In this document: in pieces, positions 1-8,684 of the stretch | Layout: every line of letters begins with the position of its first letter | Numbering within the stretch: the stretch's first letter is position 1 | Origin: Firmicutes bacterium CAG:110 | GTDB lineage: Bacteria > Bacillota > Clostridia > Oscillospirales > Oscillospiraceae | DNA: 10,004 nucleotides | Reading direction: 5' to 3' | NCBI GenBank assembly: GCA_000434635.1 | Contig: HF988083.1 | Span: 17,901-27,904 of the forward strand | Notes under the pieces: model-generated | What the model was told of the DNA's origin: nothing | Seen by the model: only the letters and a program-made list of their open reading frames with translations | Databases searched by the model: none | Position numbers and translations under genes: made by a program

Positions 1-24
1 CGTGACGCTGCGGGCGCTTTTCAT
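1..24 (-). CDS. Possible 5' end of a further gene (partial, uncertain)
   Basis: An ATG read on the minus strand at 24-22 opens a frame (M-K-S-A-R-S-V-T) that runs off the left edge without a stop. It begins 23 nt after the stop of the DUF3048 gene and points the same way, so it could be the next gene of the same operon. A Met-Lys start with further basic residues would suit a signal peptide, but only eight codons are visible. The upstream sequence has only a weak purine-rich match (GGGAA) directly before the ATG. This could equally be non-coding sequence. Confidence 0.2.
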
Positions 25-47
25 TTCCCGGAATATCCGCCCCAAAC

Positions 48-1178
48 TCAGGACGCGGCCGTGGTTTCGGCGGGCTGCTCCGGCATTCCTTCGCAGACGA
101 CGGGGGACTGAGGCGTGCAGATGGCCATGTAGGTGTTGCCCCGGCCAAGCTCCAGCGGCTCGCCGCTTTCCGTGAAGAAACGGAACGGCTCCTTATCGCC
201 GCCGCACATCCAGACGATGGGGATGAGCTTGCCGCCGCAGGCAAAGTAGCCCTTGCCGCCGGCATTGAAGTCCGCGATGTGGTAAATGCCGGTGGTGGTG
301 ATGTCCGCGTACATGACGATGACGTTCCGGAACGCTTCGACTTCCTCAGTCTTCAGGTCGGTCATGACCTTGCCGTACTGGTTGAAGGCGTATTTGCCCG
401 TGCTCTCGTCGTAGACCATCCGGGTTTCCTTTCTGGCCTTTTCGTAGACCAGCGTGATGCTGATGTCCTTGGCCTCAACACCGTCCGCCGGGGTGCCGTC
501 GTCGGTGAAGTCGAAGCCGTAGTCCCGCTCCAGCGTCATGGGGTAGCCCTGAGACTCGGCGTAGGCTTTGATGCCGGAACCGATGCCGTAGAGGGTGTTC
601 TCCAGCGCGCCCTTACGCTCGGTGTCCCGATAGGAAGCGCCGGTGGAGGCCACCACCCATTCGTCAATGTTGAAATTCTCCACGCCCCGCTCCTTGGCGT
701 CTGCCAGCGCCTGCGCGGAGCCGCCCGCGTGGGACAGGATCAGGTCATAGTGCTGGGCAATGCTGTTGAACATGGGCCGGGTGGAACGGGTGGAGCCGAT
801 GGCGTCCACGGAGTCGATGTCGGTAAACAGCGCCAGACAGCGCACCACGCTGTCCATGTTGACGTAGCACTCGATCAGCATGTCCGCCTTCACCACGCCC
901 ACATGGGGAATGTTGTCCGCCAGATTGCTCACGGTGTTGGCAAAAATACGGCCGGTGAAGGGCGCGTCCAGAACTTCGCCGTTCAGGGGGTTGACATAAA
1001 CCTCCGGTTCCGTGGTCGGCACGGTGGTCGGTTCCGCCGTGGGTTCCGCGGTGGGTTCGGCGGTCGGCGCGGCGGTGGTCTCCGGCACCGCTGCGGGAGT
1101 TGTGGCAGGCGCACTCCTGGCACCGCAGCCGCACAGCAGCAGCGCCAAGGTAAGCGTCAGGGCAATAACTCTTTTCAT
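48..1178 (-). CDS. DUF3048 (YerB-like) lipoprotein
   Basis: This 376-residue protein is probably an exported, lipid-anchored cell-surface protein of the DUF3048/YerB family, whose biochemical role is unknown. The N-terminus is a lipoprotein signal: Lys-Arg, a hydrophobic stretch at 4-15, then L-C-G-C with Cys18 as the likely lipidated residue. Residues about 20-60 form a flexible Ala/Pro/Thr/Glu linker with AEPT repeats. The DUF3048 core follows, recognised from the patterns IGSTRSTRPMF (127-137) and SHAGGSAQAL (149-158), which resemble the family's G-x-x-RS-x-RP and HAGGS signatures. The C-terminal half (about 235-355) fits the DUF3048 C-terminal domain. The ATG at 1178 is preceded by an AAGGAAG ribosome binding site and puts the signal peptide at the true N-terminus. 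It lies 53 nt after the solute-binding protein gene and is probably the distal gene of that operon. Confidence 0.88.
   Translation of the reverse strand: MKRVIALTLTLALLLCGCGARSAPATTPAAVPETTAAPTAEPTAEPTAEPTTVPTTEPEVYVNPLNGEVLDAPFTGRIFANTVSNLADNIPHVGVVKADMLIECYVNMDSVVRCLALFTDIDSVDAIGSTRSTRPMFNSIAQHYDLILSHAGGSAQALADAKERGVENFNIDEWVVASTGASYRDTERKGALENTLYGIGSGIKAYAESQGYPMTLERDYGFDFTDDGTPADGVEAKDISITLVYEKARKETRMVYDESTGKYAFNQYGKVMTDLKTEEVEAFRNVIVMYADITTTGIYHIADFNAGGKGYFACGGKLIPIVWMCGGDKEPFRFFTESGEPLELGRGNTYMAICTPQSPVVCEGMPEQPAETTAAS
1004..1075 (-). repeat. Degenerate 12-bp tandem repeat encoding the AEPT linker
   Basis: About six consecutive 12-nt units (1004-1015, 1016-1027, 1028-1039, 1040-1051, 1052-1063, 1064-1075) share a pattern like T-G/C-G-G-T-T-C-C-G-C-G-G. 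Each encodes one four-residue step of the linker (T-A-E-P, T-T-V-P or T-T-E-P). The period is a multiple of three, so gain or loss of a unit keeps the frame. The repeat sits between the lipidated cysteine and the folded domain, where it acts as a spacer off the membrane. Confidence 0.8.
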
Positions 1179-1231
1179 AATCTTCTTCCTTTCCTGTTGG
1201 TAGATATTTTTCCGCAGATCTGCGGTCTCTC

Positions 1232-2812
1232 TCAGCTGAACTGCGTGGCAACCTTACTGCTCTCCATGGTCTTGCCCAGCGTGTAGTAGAACACGTTGTC
1301 CCGGGCGGGGTTCAGGTCGCTCAGCACGCCGCGCTTGGCGTAGATGGCGTAGTAACCGGCCATCACGGGGATGATCCGGCCGTCGTCCGCCACCAGCTTG
1401 TGCAGGTTATAGTAGTTGCCTCTGTCCGCCAGAGACTGATTGACCATGTTGTAGATCGTCTCGTTGGCGAGGCCGCCCCAGCTCATTTCGCCCCACGGCC
1501 GGTAGAATTCCGACAGGTCCGCCGTTGTGGGCAGCTTCGTGATGCCGAGGTAAATGTCGTAGTTGGCCGCCTGAAGCCGGGCTTCGTAGACGCTGGTGGG
1601 ACTTTCCACCGTCTCGCAGGCAAGACCCAGCTCCGTCAGCGTGGCCGCGATGTTCCGGGCGCAGCGCAGGCGGGCGGAATCGTCGCTGTTGACCAGCAGC
1701 TGCAGCGTCCTCGGCACGCCCTTGTCGTTGGTGGGAACGCGGAATTTGCTGGCCGCGTCGATGAAGCGCATCTCGTCGTAATCATAATTTGTTGCCAGAC
1801 TTTTGCTGTAATACGGCGACATGGGGGAAATGGGCAGGGTCGTGGGCAGCGCCAGTCCGCCGTAGTTGTCGTCCACCAGCGTCTGCCGGTCGATGCCGTA
1901 GGTCAGGAAGGTACGCAGGGTGCCGTCGTCGAAAAATTTACTGTAGGTGACGTTGCAGCCGATATACATCATGAAGCCGCTGTCCACTTCCCACAGCTCG
2001 AAGTCGCAGCGGTAGTCGGCGTAGGAATCCGTCTGGGGGTTGGTGCAGACCACGCTCAGGCCGGAAAACTCAAACTCGTCCCGGATCTGAGAAGGGGATT
2101 CCGCTTCCACAAGGGCGATGGAGGAATCCTTCGCCACCAGGTCTTCGCTGCTGCACCACCAGTTCACCACCCGCTGCAAATGCTTGCCGCCGATGCCGTC
2201 TTCCAGCGAGTAGGGGCCGGTTCCAAGGGGGTTGTCCACGGTCACTTCCGAAGCCTTGACGATGGGGATATCCAGCAGCAGCGCCAGATTCTGGTACGGC
2301 GTGTCAAGGAAAAAGTCCACGCCGCCGTCGCTGGACAGCTCCACACGGGCAATGTGGGTGAAGCGTCCCTTGTAATACACGTTCTGCCGCGCCTGCTCGT
2401 AGCTCGCAACCACATCCTGCACCGTGACCCGGGTGCCGTCGGAGAAGGTCGCGTTGGGTTCCAGATAGATCGTCCATGTACGGTTATCCGGGGTGACCTG
2501 ATACTGAGAGCACAGAATGGGGGTCGTATTGTTCTTGGAGTCCACCGCGAACAGTCCCTGATACATCAAAGACATGACCACGCGGTTGGTGTAGTCGCTG
2601 CCGTACAGGGGGTTCATGGAGCGGTCGGGATAGTAGGCCAGCGTCAGATCCTGAGAGTCCGGCGCGATGGTTTCCTCCGCCGGGTCCTCCCCCTCCATCA
2701 GAAGGGCGTCTCCCGTGGGGACGTAGGCGGAATTGTCGATGCTCCCGACGCAGCCGGTGAAGCACCCCAGACAGAGGATAAGCGCCAGCAGCACGGATAT
2801 TCCCTTTTTCAT
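1232..2812 (-). CDS. Extracellular solute-binding protein, family 5 (oligopeptide/nickel-type), lipoprotein
   Basis: This 526-residue protein is a likely membrane-anchored ligand-binding subunit of an ABC importer for peptides or similar solutes. The N-terminus (M-K-K-G, hydrophobic 5-19) ends in L-G-C-F-T-G-C. Cys21 (F-T-G-C) is the likely lipidation site and Cys17 the alternative. The SBP_bac_5 signature is clear at about 113-135: W-T-I-Y-L-x-P-N-A-T-F-S-D-G-T-x-V-T-x-x-D-V-V, followed by G-T-G-P-Y at 197-201 and the usual later segment around Y-G-I-D-R-Q (305-310). Length is normal for the family. An upstream extension in frame is possible but would lie inside pgeF and lack a signal peptide. 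The ATG at 2812 has a perfect AGGAGGT 6 nt upstream. No permease or ATPase gene is adjacent, so the transporter partner must lie elsewhere. The ligand cannot be told from the sequence. Confidence 0.9.
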   Translation of the reverse strand: MKKGISVLLALILCLGCFTGCVGSIDNSAYVPTGDALLMEGEDPAEETIAPDSQDLTLAYYPDRSMNPLYGSDYTNRVVMSLMYQGLFAVDSKNNTTPILCSQYQVTPDNRTWTIYLEPNATFSDGTRVTVQDVVASYEQARQNVYYKGRFTHIARVELSSDGGVDFFLDTPYQNLALLLDIPIVKASEVTVDNPLGTGPYSLEDGIGGKHLQRVVNWWCSSEDLVAKDSSIALVEAESPSQIRDEFEFSGLSVVCTNPQTDSYADYRCDFELWEVDSGFMMYIGCNVTYSKFFDDGTLRTFLTYGIDRQTLVDDNYGGLALPTTLPISPMSPYYSKSLATNYDYDEMRFIDAASKFRVPTNDKGVPRTLQLLVNSDDSARLRCARNIAATLTELGLACETVESPTSVYEARLQAANYDIYLGITKLPTTADLSEFYRPWGEMSWGGLANETIYNMVNQSLADRGNYYNLHKLVADDGRIIPVMAGYYAIYAKRGVLSDLNPARDNVFYYTLGKTMESSKVATQFS

Positions 2813-3606
2813 CCCGTTACCTCCTGACAGACGATCACCGCGCCCTGGGACCCCCGCTCCCCGCCGGTCGCCCGGTGGGACCAGAAGCGGTCGCAGCTGC
2901 ACACGGTGCAGTCTCTACTTAAGTCAATGTGTTCCACGCCGCAGCGGCGCAGAACCATGGCGTTGATCTGCTTTAAGTCCAGATGGTATTTTTCACCCCG
3001 TTTTTCAATGTAGGCGTCCACCTCCGGGCCGAAGGCGGCGCGCATGGCGTCGGGGACGTCGTGGTCGGTCTCAAAATGGCACATGCCGATGTTGGGGCCG
3101 ATGGCCGCGCGGATGTTCTCCGGCTTCGCGCCGAAGTTCTCCGCCATGGCGTGAACCACCTTTGCGCCGATGGCCTGCGCCGTTCCCCGCCAACCGGCGT
3201 GGGCCGCGCCCACCGCCCCGGTCACGGGGTCGAAAAACAGCAGCGGCGTGCAGTCGGCGGTGAACACCAGCAGCGCAACGCCGGGGGTGTTTGTCACAAG
3301 GGCGTCGCACTTGGGATAGTCCCGGTGGCACAGGCCGATATGGTCTTTTTCCGTCACCACCCGGACGATGTCCGAATGGATCTGCAATGTCATCACCAGT
3401 TTTTCCGGGTCGAAGCCCACGGCGCGGCCAAGGCGGCGGAGGTTTTCCTCCACGTTTTCCAGAGAGTCCCCCCGGCCTACGGCCAGATTCAGGCTGCTCT
3501 GGGTGCCGGTGCTGACGCCGCCAAGACGGGTGGTGAACCCGTGGGGGACGGTGATGCCGTCGGCGGTCAGATATTGGAGTGTCTCGTATTTCTGTGTTCG
3601 TATCAT
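2809..3606 (-). CDS. pgeF: Laccase-domain purine nucleoside phosphorylase (PgeF/YfiH/YlmD family)
   Basis: This 265-residue cytoplasmic protein belongs to the family once called multicopper polyphenol oxidase (DUF152) and now known to include purine nucleoside phosphorylase/adenosine deaminase activity. In E. coli YfiH a role in editing peptidoglycan intermediates is also reported. Visible signatures are F-T-T-R-L-G-G-V-S-T-G near 24-34 with S-L-N-L-A (38-42), Q-I-H-S-D with His77, T-A-D-C-T-P with Cys119, and A-A-H-A-G-W-R-G-T with His136. His77, Cys119 and His136 correspond to the zinc/catalytic triad of the family. G-P-x-I-G-x-C (Cys176) and the C-terminal R-D-C-T-V-C-S-C...F-W-S-H-R segment are also typical. 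Length is normal. It starts 62 nt after secA beyond a strong hairpin, with only a weak ACGAG ribosome binding site. Its TGA overlaps the next gene's ATG by 4 nt. Which activity dominates in this organism is unknown. Confidence 0.9.
   Translation of the reverse strand: MIRTQKYETLQYLTADGITVPHGFTTRLGGVSTGTQSSLNLAVGRGDSLENVEENLRRLGRAVGFDPEKLVMTLQIHSDIVRVVTEKDHIGLCHRDYPKCDALVTNTPGVALLVFTADCTPLLFFDPVTGAVGAAHAGWRGTAQAIGAKVVHAMAENFGAKPENIRAAIGPNIGMCHFETDHDVPDAMRAAFGPEVDAYIEKRGEKYHLDLKQINAMVLRRCGVEHIDLSRDCTVCSCDRFWSHRATGGERGSQGAVIVCQEVTG
2819..2825 (-). promoter_or_regulatory. Ribosome binding site of the solute-binding protein gene, inside pgeF
   Basis: AGGAGGT on the minus strand, 6 nt before the ATG at 2812, lies within the last codons of the upstream gene. 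It fixes the start at 2812, and with the 4-nt ATGA overlap it suggests translational coupling or re-initiation. Confidence 0.8.
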
Positions 3607-3623
3607 AATCTCGTTTTCGCGCG

Positions 3624-3656
3624 TCGGAAGTAAGGCGTAAAGCGCCTTACTTCCGA
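3624..3656. repeat. Perfect 14-bp inverted repeat between secA and pgeF
   Basis: Arms at 3624-3637 and 3643-3656 are exactly complementary, with a 5-nt loop (TAAAG on the plus strand). As RNA from secA towards pgeF it forms a very stable stem. In that direction it is followed by GC-rich sequence, not a T-run, so it is not a standard intrinsic terminator. On the plus strand the following bases are moderately T-rich, but no plus-strand gene ends here. It could be an mRNA processing or stabilising hairpin, a partial terminator, or one copy of a dispersed palindromic repeat. Confidence 0.85.
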
Positions 3657-3668
3657 TTCTCTGTTATC

Positions 3669-6422
<2,754 letters not shown>

Positions 6423-6438
6423 ATGTTTCTCCTTTTGT

Positions 6439-6461
6439 GCCTTCCGAACAGTTTCGGCGGC
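6439..6461 (-). promoter_or_regulatory. Hairpin in the secA 5' leader
   Basis: CCGAA (6444-6448) and TTCGG (6453-6457) form a 5-bp stem with a 4-nt loop. GCC (6439-6441) and GGC (6459-6461) extend it after a small internal loop. It lies between the predicted transcription start and the secA ribosome binding site (6428-6434) but does not cover the latter. It may affect mRNA stability or translation. Function is inferred from position only. Confidence 0.4.
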
Positions 6462-6477
6462 ACAGGTCATTTTGGGT

Positions 6478-6486
6478 ATTATAGCA
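6478..6486 (-). promoter_or_regulatory. secA promoter: extended -10 (TGCTATAAT)
   Basis: On the minus strand TATAAT (6483-6478) is preceded by TG-n, a perfect extended -10 element, in an AT-rich patch. At 17-bp spacing the -35 position (6506-6501) reads TTTTAT, a weak match, which is common for extended -10 promoters. Transcription would begin near 6471, giving a leader of about 50 nt before secA. Confidence 0.7.
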
Positions 6487-6521
6487 TAAGCGCAAAGAGA
6501 ATAAAAGTCGAATTTATGAAC

Positions 6522-6547
6522 AAAAAGCGGCTTCGCGCCCTCTTTTT
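6522..6547 (-). terminator. Possible weak terminator after the alanyl-tRNA editing gene
   Basis: On the minus strand AAAAAG (6547-6542) can pair with CTTTTT (6527-6522), with an inner GGC/GCC stem (6539-6537 with 6531-6529) and a GCGAA loop. The run of five T residues ends the structure, as in A/T-flanked bidirectional terminators. It lies 20 nt beyond the stop codon at 6567 and just before the secA promoter. The stem is interrupted, so the call is tentative. Confidence 0.35.
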
Positions 6548-6566
6548 CCTCAACAAATCCCCAAAT

Positions 6567-7721
6567 TCACTTCCGGTCGGCGAAAAAGGCTTCGATTTCA
6601 CCCTTCGCAGCCTGCACCCGTCCCTGCTGGCAGAGGGGTTTTCCGCCGCCGCGGCCATGGAGCGCGGCGGTCATGTCCCGACCCAGCTGCCGCAGGTCGC
6701 CCTGATGGGCGATCAGGCAGTAGGCGTAACCGCCCCCGTCGCTGCCGCTGAACACTGCCGCCGTGCCGCCGCACTTGTCCGCAATGGCGTCCGCCAGTTC
6801 CCGGACGCCGTCGGCGCTTAAGCCTTCCTCAAAGTGCAGGACATTGCCGCGGTTTCCATAACTTTCCGCGATTCCGGCAAAGACCCGCTTTTCCAGACCA
6901 GCCATGCGGTACTTCTGCGCTGAAAGCAGCTCGTTCATCCGTCGTGCGGCTTCGCCGGTCTCCGTGATTTTGGCGGAAAACGCCTGAGAAACCTGCCGGT
7001 TCTGGTCAAAGGCCGCGTTCAGCAGCGCCAGCGCCTGTGACCCGCAGGCCATCTCGATCCGGGTGCCGCCCCGGAAGCTCACCGCGCTCAGCAGCTTGAT
7101 GAGACCGATTTCCCCCGTAGCCGCCACATGGGTGCCGCAGCAGGCGCAGCAGTCGTAGCCCGGAATCTCCACGATCCGCACCGGGCATGCAAGGGCTTTT
7201 TTCGAGCGGTAGGGGATGGCGGGCAGCTCTTCGGGACTGGGATACCAGCACCCCACGGGCAGGTTCTGCCACACTGCTCCGTTGGCCTCCGCTTCGATTT
7301 CCGGCAGCACCTGGGGCGGAATCACCCCGTCAAAGTCGATGGTGATGACGTCCGCGCCCATGTGGAAGCCGGTATTGTGGCAGCCGTAGCGGCGGTTGAG
7401 AATCCCGGAGACGATATGCTCCCCGGAATGCTGCTGCATCCGCGCAAAGCGCAGGTCGTAGTCGATCACCCCCGTGACCTCCGCGCCCACTTCCAGAGGC
7501 GCTTCGCACAGGTGAATCACCGCCCCCTCCCGTTCCCGGGTACTGCGCACCCGGACGCCGTTCAGGGTTCCCGAGTCCCCCGCCTGCCCGCCGCCCTCGG
7601 GGTAAAAGGCGGTAGCGGCCAGCGTGACCTCCCATCCGTCCGCGGCCTTCGCGCAGGAAAGCACCGCCGATGTAAAGCGGGAAAGGTGAGAATCTTCATA
7701 ATAAAGCTTGCGTGTTTCCAT
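6567..7721 (-). CDS. Stand-alone alanyl-tRNA editing protein (AlaX type, with DHHA1-like C-terminus)
   Basis: This 384-residue cytoplasmic protein resembles the editing half of alanyl-tRNA synthetase without the catalytic domain. Such proteins hydrolyse Ser-tRNA(Ala) or Gly-tRNA(Ala) in trans to prevent mistranslation. The N-terminal part has the tRNA_SAD-type opening with F-Y-P-E-G-G-G-Q-x-G-D-S-G (39-51). The zinc site H-x-x-x-H is at His98/His102 (Q-Q-H-S-G-E-H), and C-x-x-x-H at Cys194/His198. A helical linker (about 240-285) follows. A DHHA1-like tail with G-R-G-G-G-K-P-L-C-Q-Q-G (356-367) recalls the G-G-G-R-P-x-x-A-Q-G motif. The ATG at 7721 is chosen because GAGGTG stands just before it and the homology starts there; the in-frame ATG further upstream (7775) lies within the promoter. 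It has its own promoter and is divergent from the phospholipase-like gene. Exact tRNA substrate is not visible. Confidence 0.9.
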   Translation of the reverse strand: METRKLYYEDSHLSRFTSAVLSCAKAADGWEVTLAATAFYPEGGGQAGDSGTLNGVRVRSTREREGAVIHLCEAPLEVGAEVTGVIDYDLRFARMQQHSGEHIVSGILNRRYGCHNTGFHMGADVITIDFDGVIPPQVLPEIEAEANGAVWQNLPVGCWYPSPEELPAIPYRSKKALACPVRIVEIPGYDCCACCGTHVAATGEIGLIKLLSAVSFRGGTRIEMACGSQALALLNAAFDQNRQVSQAFSAKITETGEAARRMNELLSAQKYRMAGLEKRVFAGIAESYGNRGNVLHFEEGLSADGVRELADAIADKCGGTAAVFSGSDGGGYAYCLIAHQGDLRQLGRDMTAALHGRGGGKPLCQQGRVQAAKGEIEAFFADRK

Positions 7722-7751
7722 ATCGCACCTCGAAAAATGGCAATTTTGTTC

Positions 7752-7780
7752 ATTATACCACGGTGCCGCTGGCATTGCAA
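7752..7780 (-). promoter_or_regulatory. Sigma-A-type promoter of the alanyl-tRNA editing gene
   Basis: On the minus strand the -35 TTGCAA (7780-7775) is followed at exactly 17 bp by a consensus -10 TATAAT (7757-7752), which also has the upstream TG-n of an extended -10 element. Transcription would start near 7745, giving a short leader of about 24 nt that contains the GAGGTG ribosome binding site. Confidence 0.8.
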
Positions 7781-7800
7781 CGCCCCGGCTTTACAGAAAT

Positions 7801-7891
7801 TTGAAGTGGAATTTTGAAAAAAGTGCTTCTCTTTTGCCGAATTATCATGTAGAATGAGAAAACGTGAGAAAAAACAACGAGGTGACCGATC
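7801..7891 (+). promoter_or_regulatory. AT-rich promoter region of the PLC-like/UMF1 operon
   Basis: This stretch between the divergent genes is clearly more AT-rich than its surroundings and must hold the plus-strand promoter if the pair has its own. TAGAAT at 7850-7855 and TATCAT at 7843-7848 are candidate -10 boxes, but neither has a good -35 at 16-18 bp (TTGAAA at 7814-7819 is too far). The GAGGTG ribosome binding site at about 7879-7884 precedes the ATG at 7892. The exact promoter cannot be fixed by eye. Confidence 0.4.
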
Positions 7892-8662
7892 ATGCCAGCA
7901 AATTACGCCCATTACCGCTTCGGAAAGCAGCTGCTCTCCGGGATGAGCCCCAACGACCGCCGAAGTATCCAGCGGTTCCGGCGGCTTTACGATATGGGTC
8001 TGCACGGGCCGGATATTTTCTTTTACTATAACCCCCTGATCAAAACCGCCACGGGACAGCTGGGCGGCGTCTTCCACGCCCAGTCCGGGCAGGAATTTTT
8101 CGCCCGGGTCTGCGCCCAGGCGGGCAGCGAGGCCGGGCGGGTCTATCTTCTGGGGCTGCTGGGACATTACTGTCTGGATTCCCTGTGCCACCCCTACGTG
8201 GAGAAAAAGGACGCGGACGGCAGCGCCCGTCACGTGGAGCTGGAATCGGAATTCGACCGGTATCTGCTGGAAGCCGACGGCGTCCCTCAGCCCCACACCT
8301 ACGACGGCAGCGCCCACATGCGCCTGACCCGGGGGGAGTGCGTCACGGTTGCCCTCTTTTATCCCCCCGCCACCCCGGCGAACATCAACGCCTGCGTCCG
8401 CAACATGGCCCGCGCCACCCGGTTTCTGGTGGGCGAGAACCGCAAGCGCGTCCAGCGTCTGCTGCGCCTGACCCGCAGCCCGGCCATTGAGGATCAGCTC
8501 ATGCCGGAGCAGGGGAGCGACCGCTGGCTGTGGATGGACAGCGAAATGCTGGTGCTGTACAACCGCGCCCTCAAGCGCTACCCCGTTTTGCTCAGCCAGC
8601 TGGACGAGCACATGCGCACCGGCGAGCCTCTGGGGCAGGATTTTGCCCCGACCTTCGGGTGA
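7892..8662 (+). CDS. Zinc-dependent phospholipase C family protein
   Basis: This 256-residue protein matches the zinc-dependent phospholipase C/S1-P1-like helical fold by its spaced histidines and acids: M-P-x-N-Y-A-H (His7), H-G-P-D-I (His38, Asp41), F-H (His62), G-H-Y-C-L-D-S-L-C-H-P-Y (His92, Asp96, His100), and H-V-E-L-E-S-E-F-D (His114, Glu118). These are the likely metal ligands. Unlike secreted clostridial and Bacillus phospholipases it has no signal peptide and no mature N-terminal Trp ligand, so it is probably cytoplasmic and its true substrate is unknown. The ATG at 7892 has GAGGTG about 7 nt upstream, and homology begins at the first residue. It is the first gene of a likely two-gene unit with the UMF1 transporter, 22 nt downstream, and is divergent from the editing protein. 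Confidence 0.85.
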   Translation: MPANYAHYRFGKQLLSGMSPNDRRSIQRFRRLYDMGLHGPDIFFYYNPLIKTATGQLGGVFHAQSGQEFFARVCAQAGSEAGRVYLLGLLGHYCLDSLCHPYVEKKDADGSARHVELESEFDRYLLEADGVPQPHTYDGSAHMRLTRGECVTVALFYPPATPANINACVRNMARATRFLVGENRKRVQRLLRLTRSPAIEDQLMPEQGSDRWLWMDSEMLVLYNRALKRYPVLLSQLDEHMRTGEPLGQDFAPTFG

Positions 8663-8684
8663 TAGGAAACAAGGAGTGGTAGAA

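Noticed and set aside
29..39. Short imperfect palindrome CGGAATATCCG near the left edge
   Set aside because: It is too short to separate from chance, with no T-run or operator context.
1400..2827. Long plus-strand open frame (475 codons) opposite the solute-binding protein gene
   Set aside because: It is fully antisense to a gene with clear family signatures, is rich in His/Arg/Val/Gly as expected for a shadow frame in GC-rich DNA, and shows no recognisable domain.
3624..3656. Reading the palindrome as an intrinsic terminator of secA
   Set aside because: On the minus strand the stem is followed by GC-rich sequence with no T-run, so the standard signal is incomplete. It is kept as an inverted repeat of unknown role.
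6423..6470. Upstream in-frame ATG giving SecA a 16-residue extension
   Set aside because: The extension lacks homology and would be encoded by the leader hairpin. The ATG at 6422 has a good ribosome binding site and the conserved SecA N-terminus.
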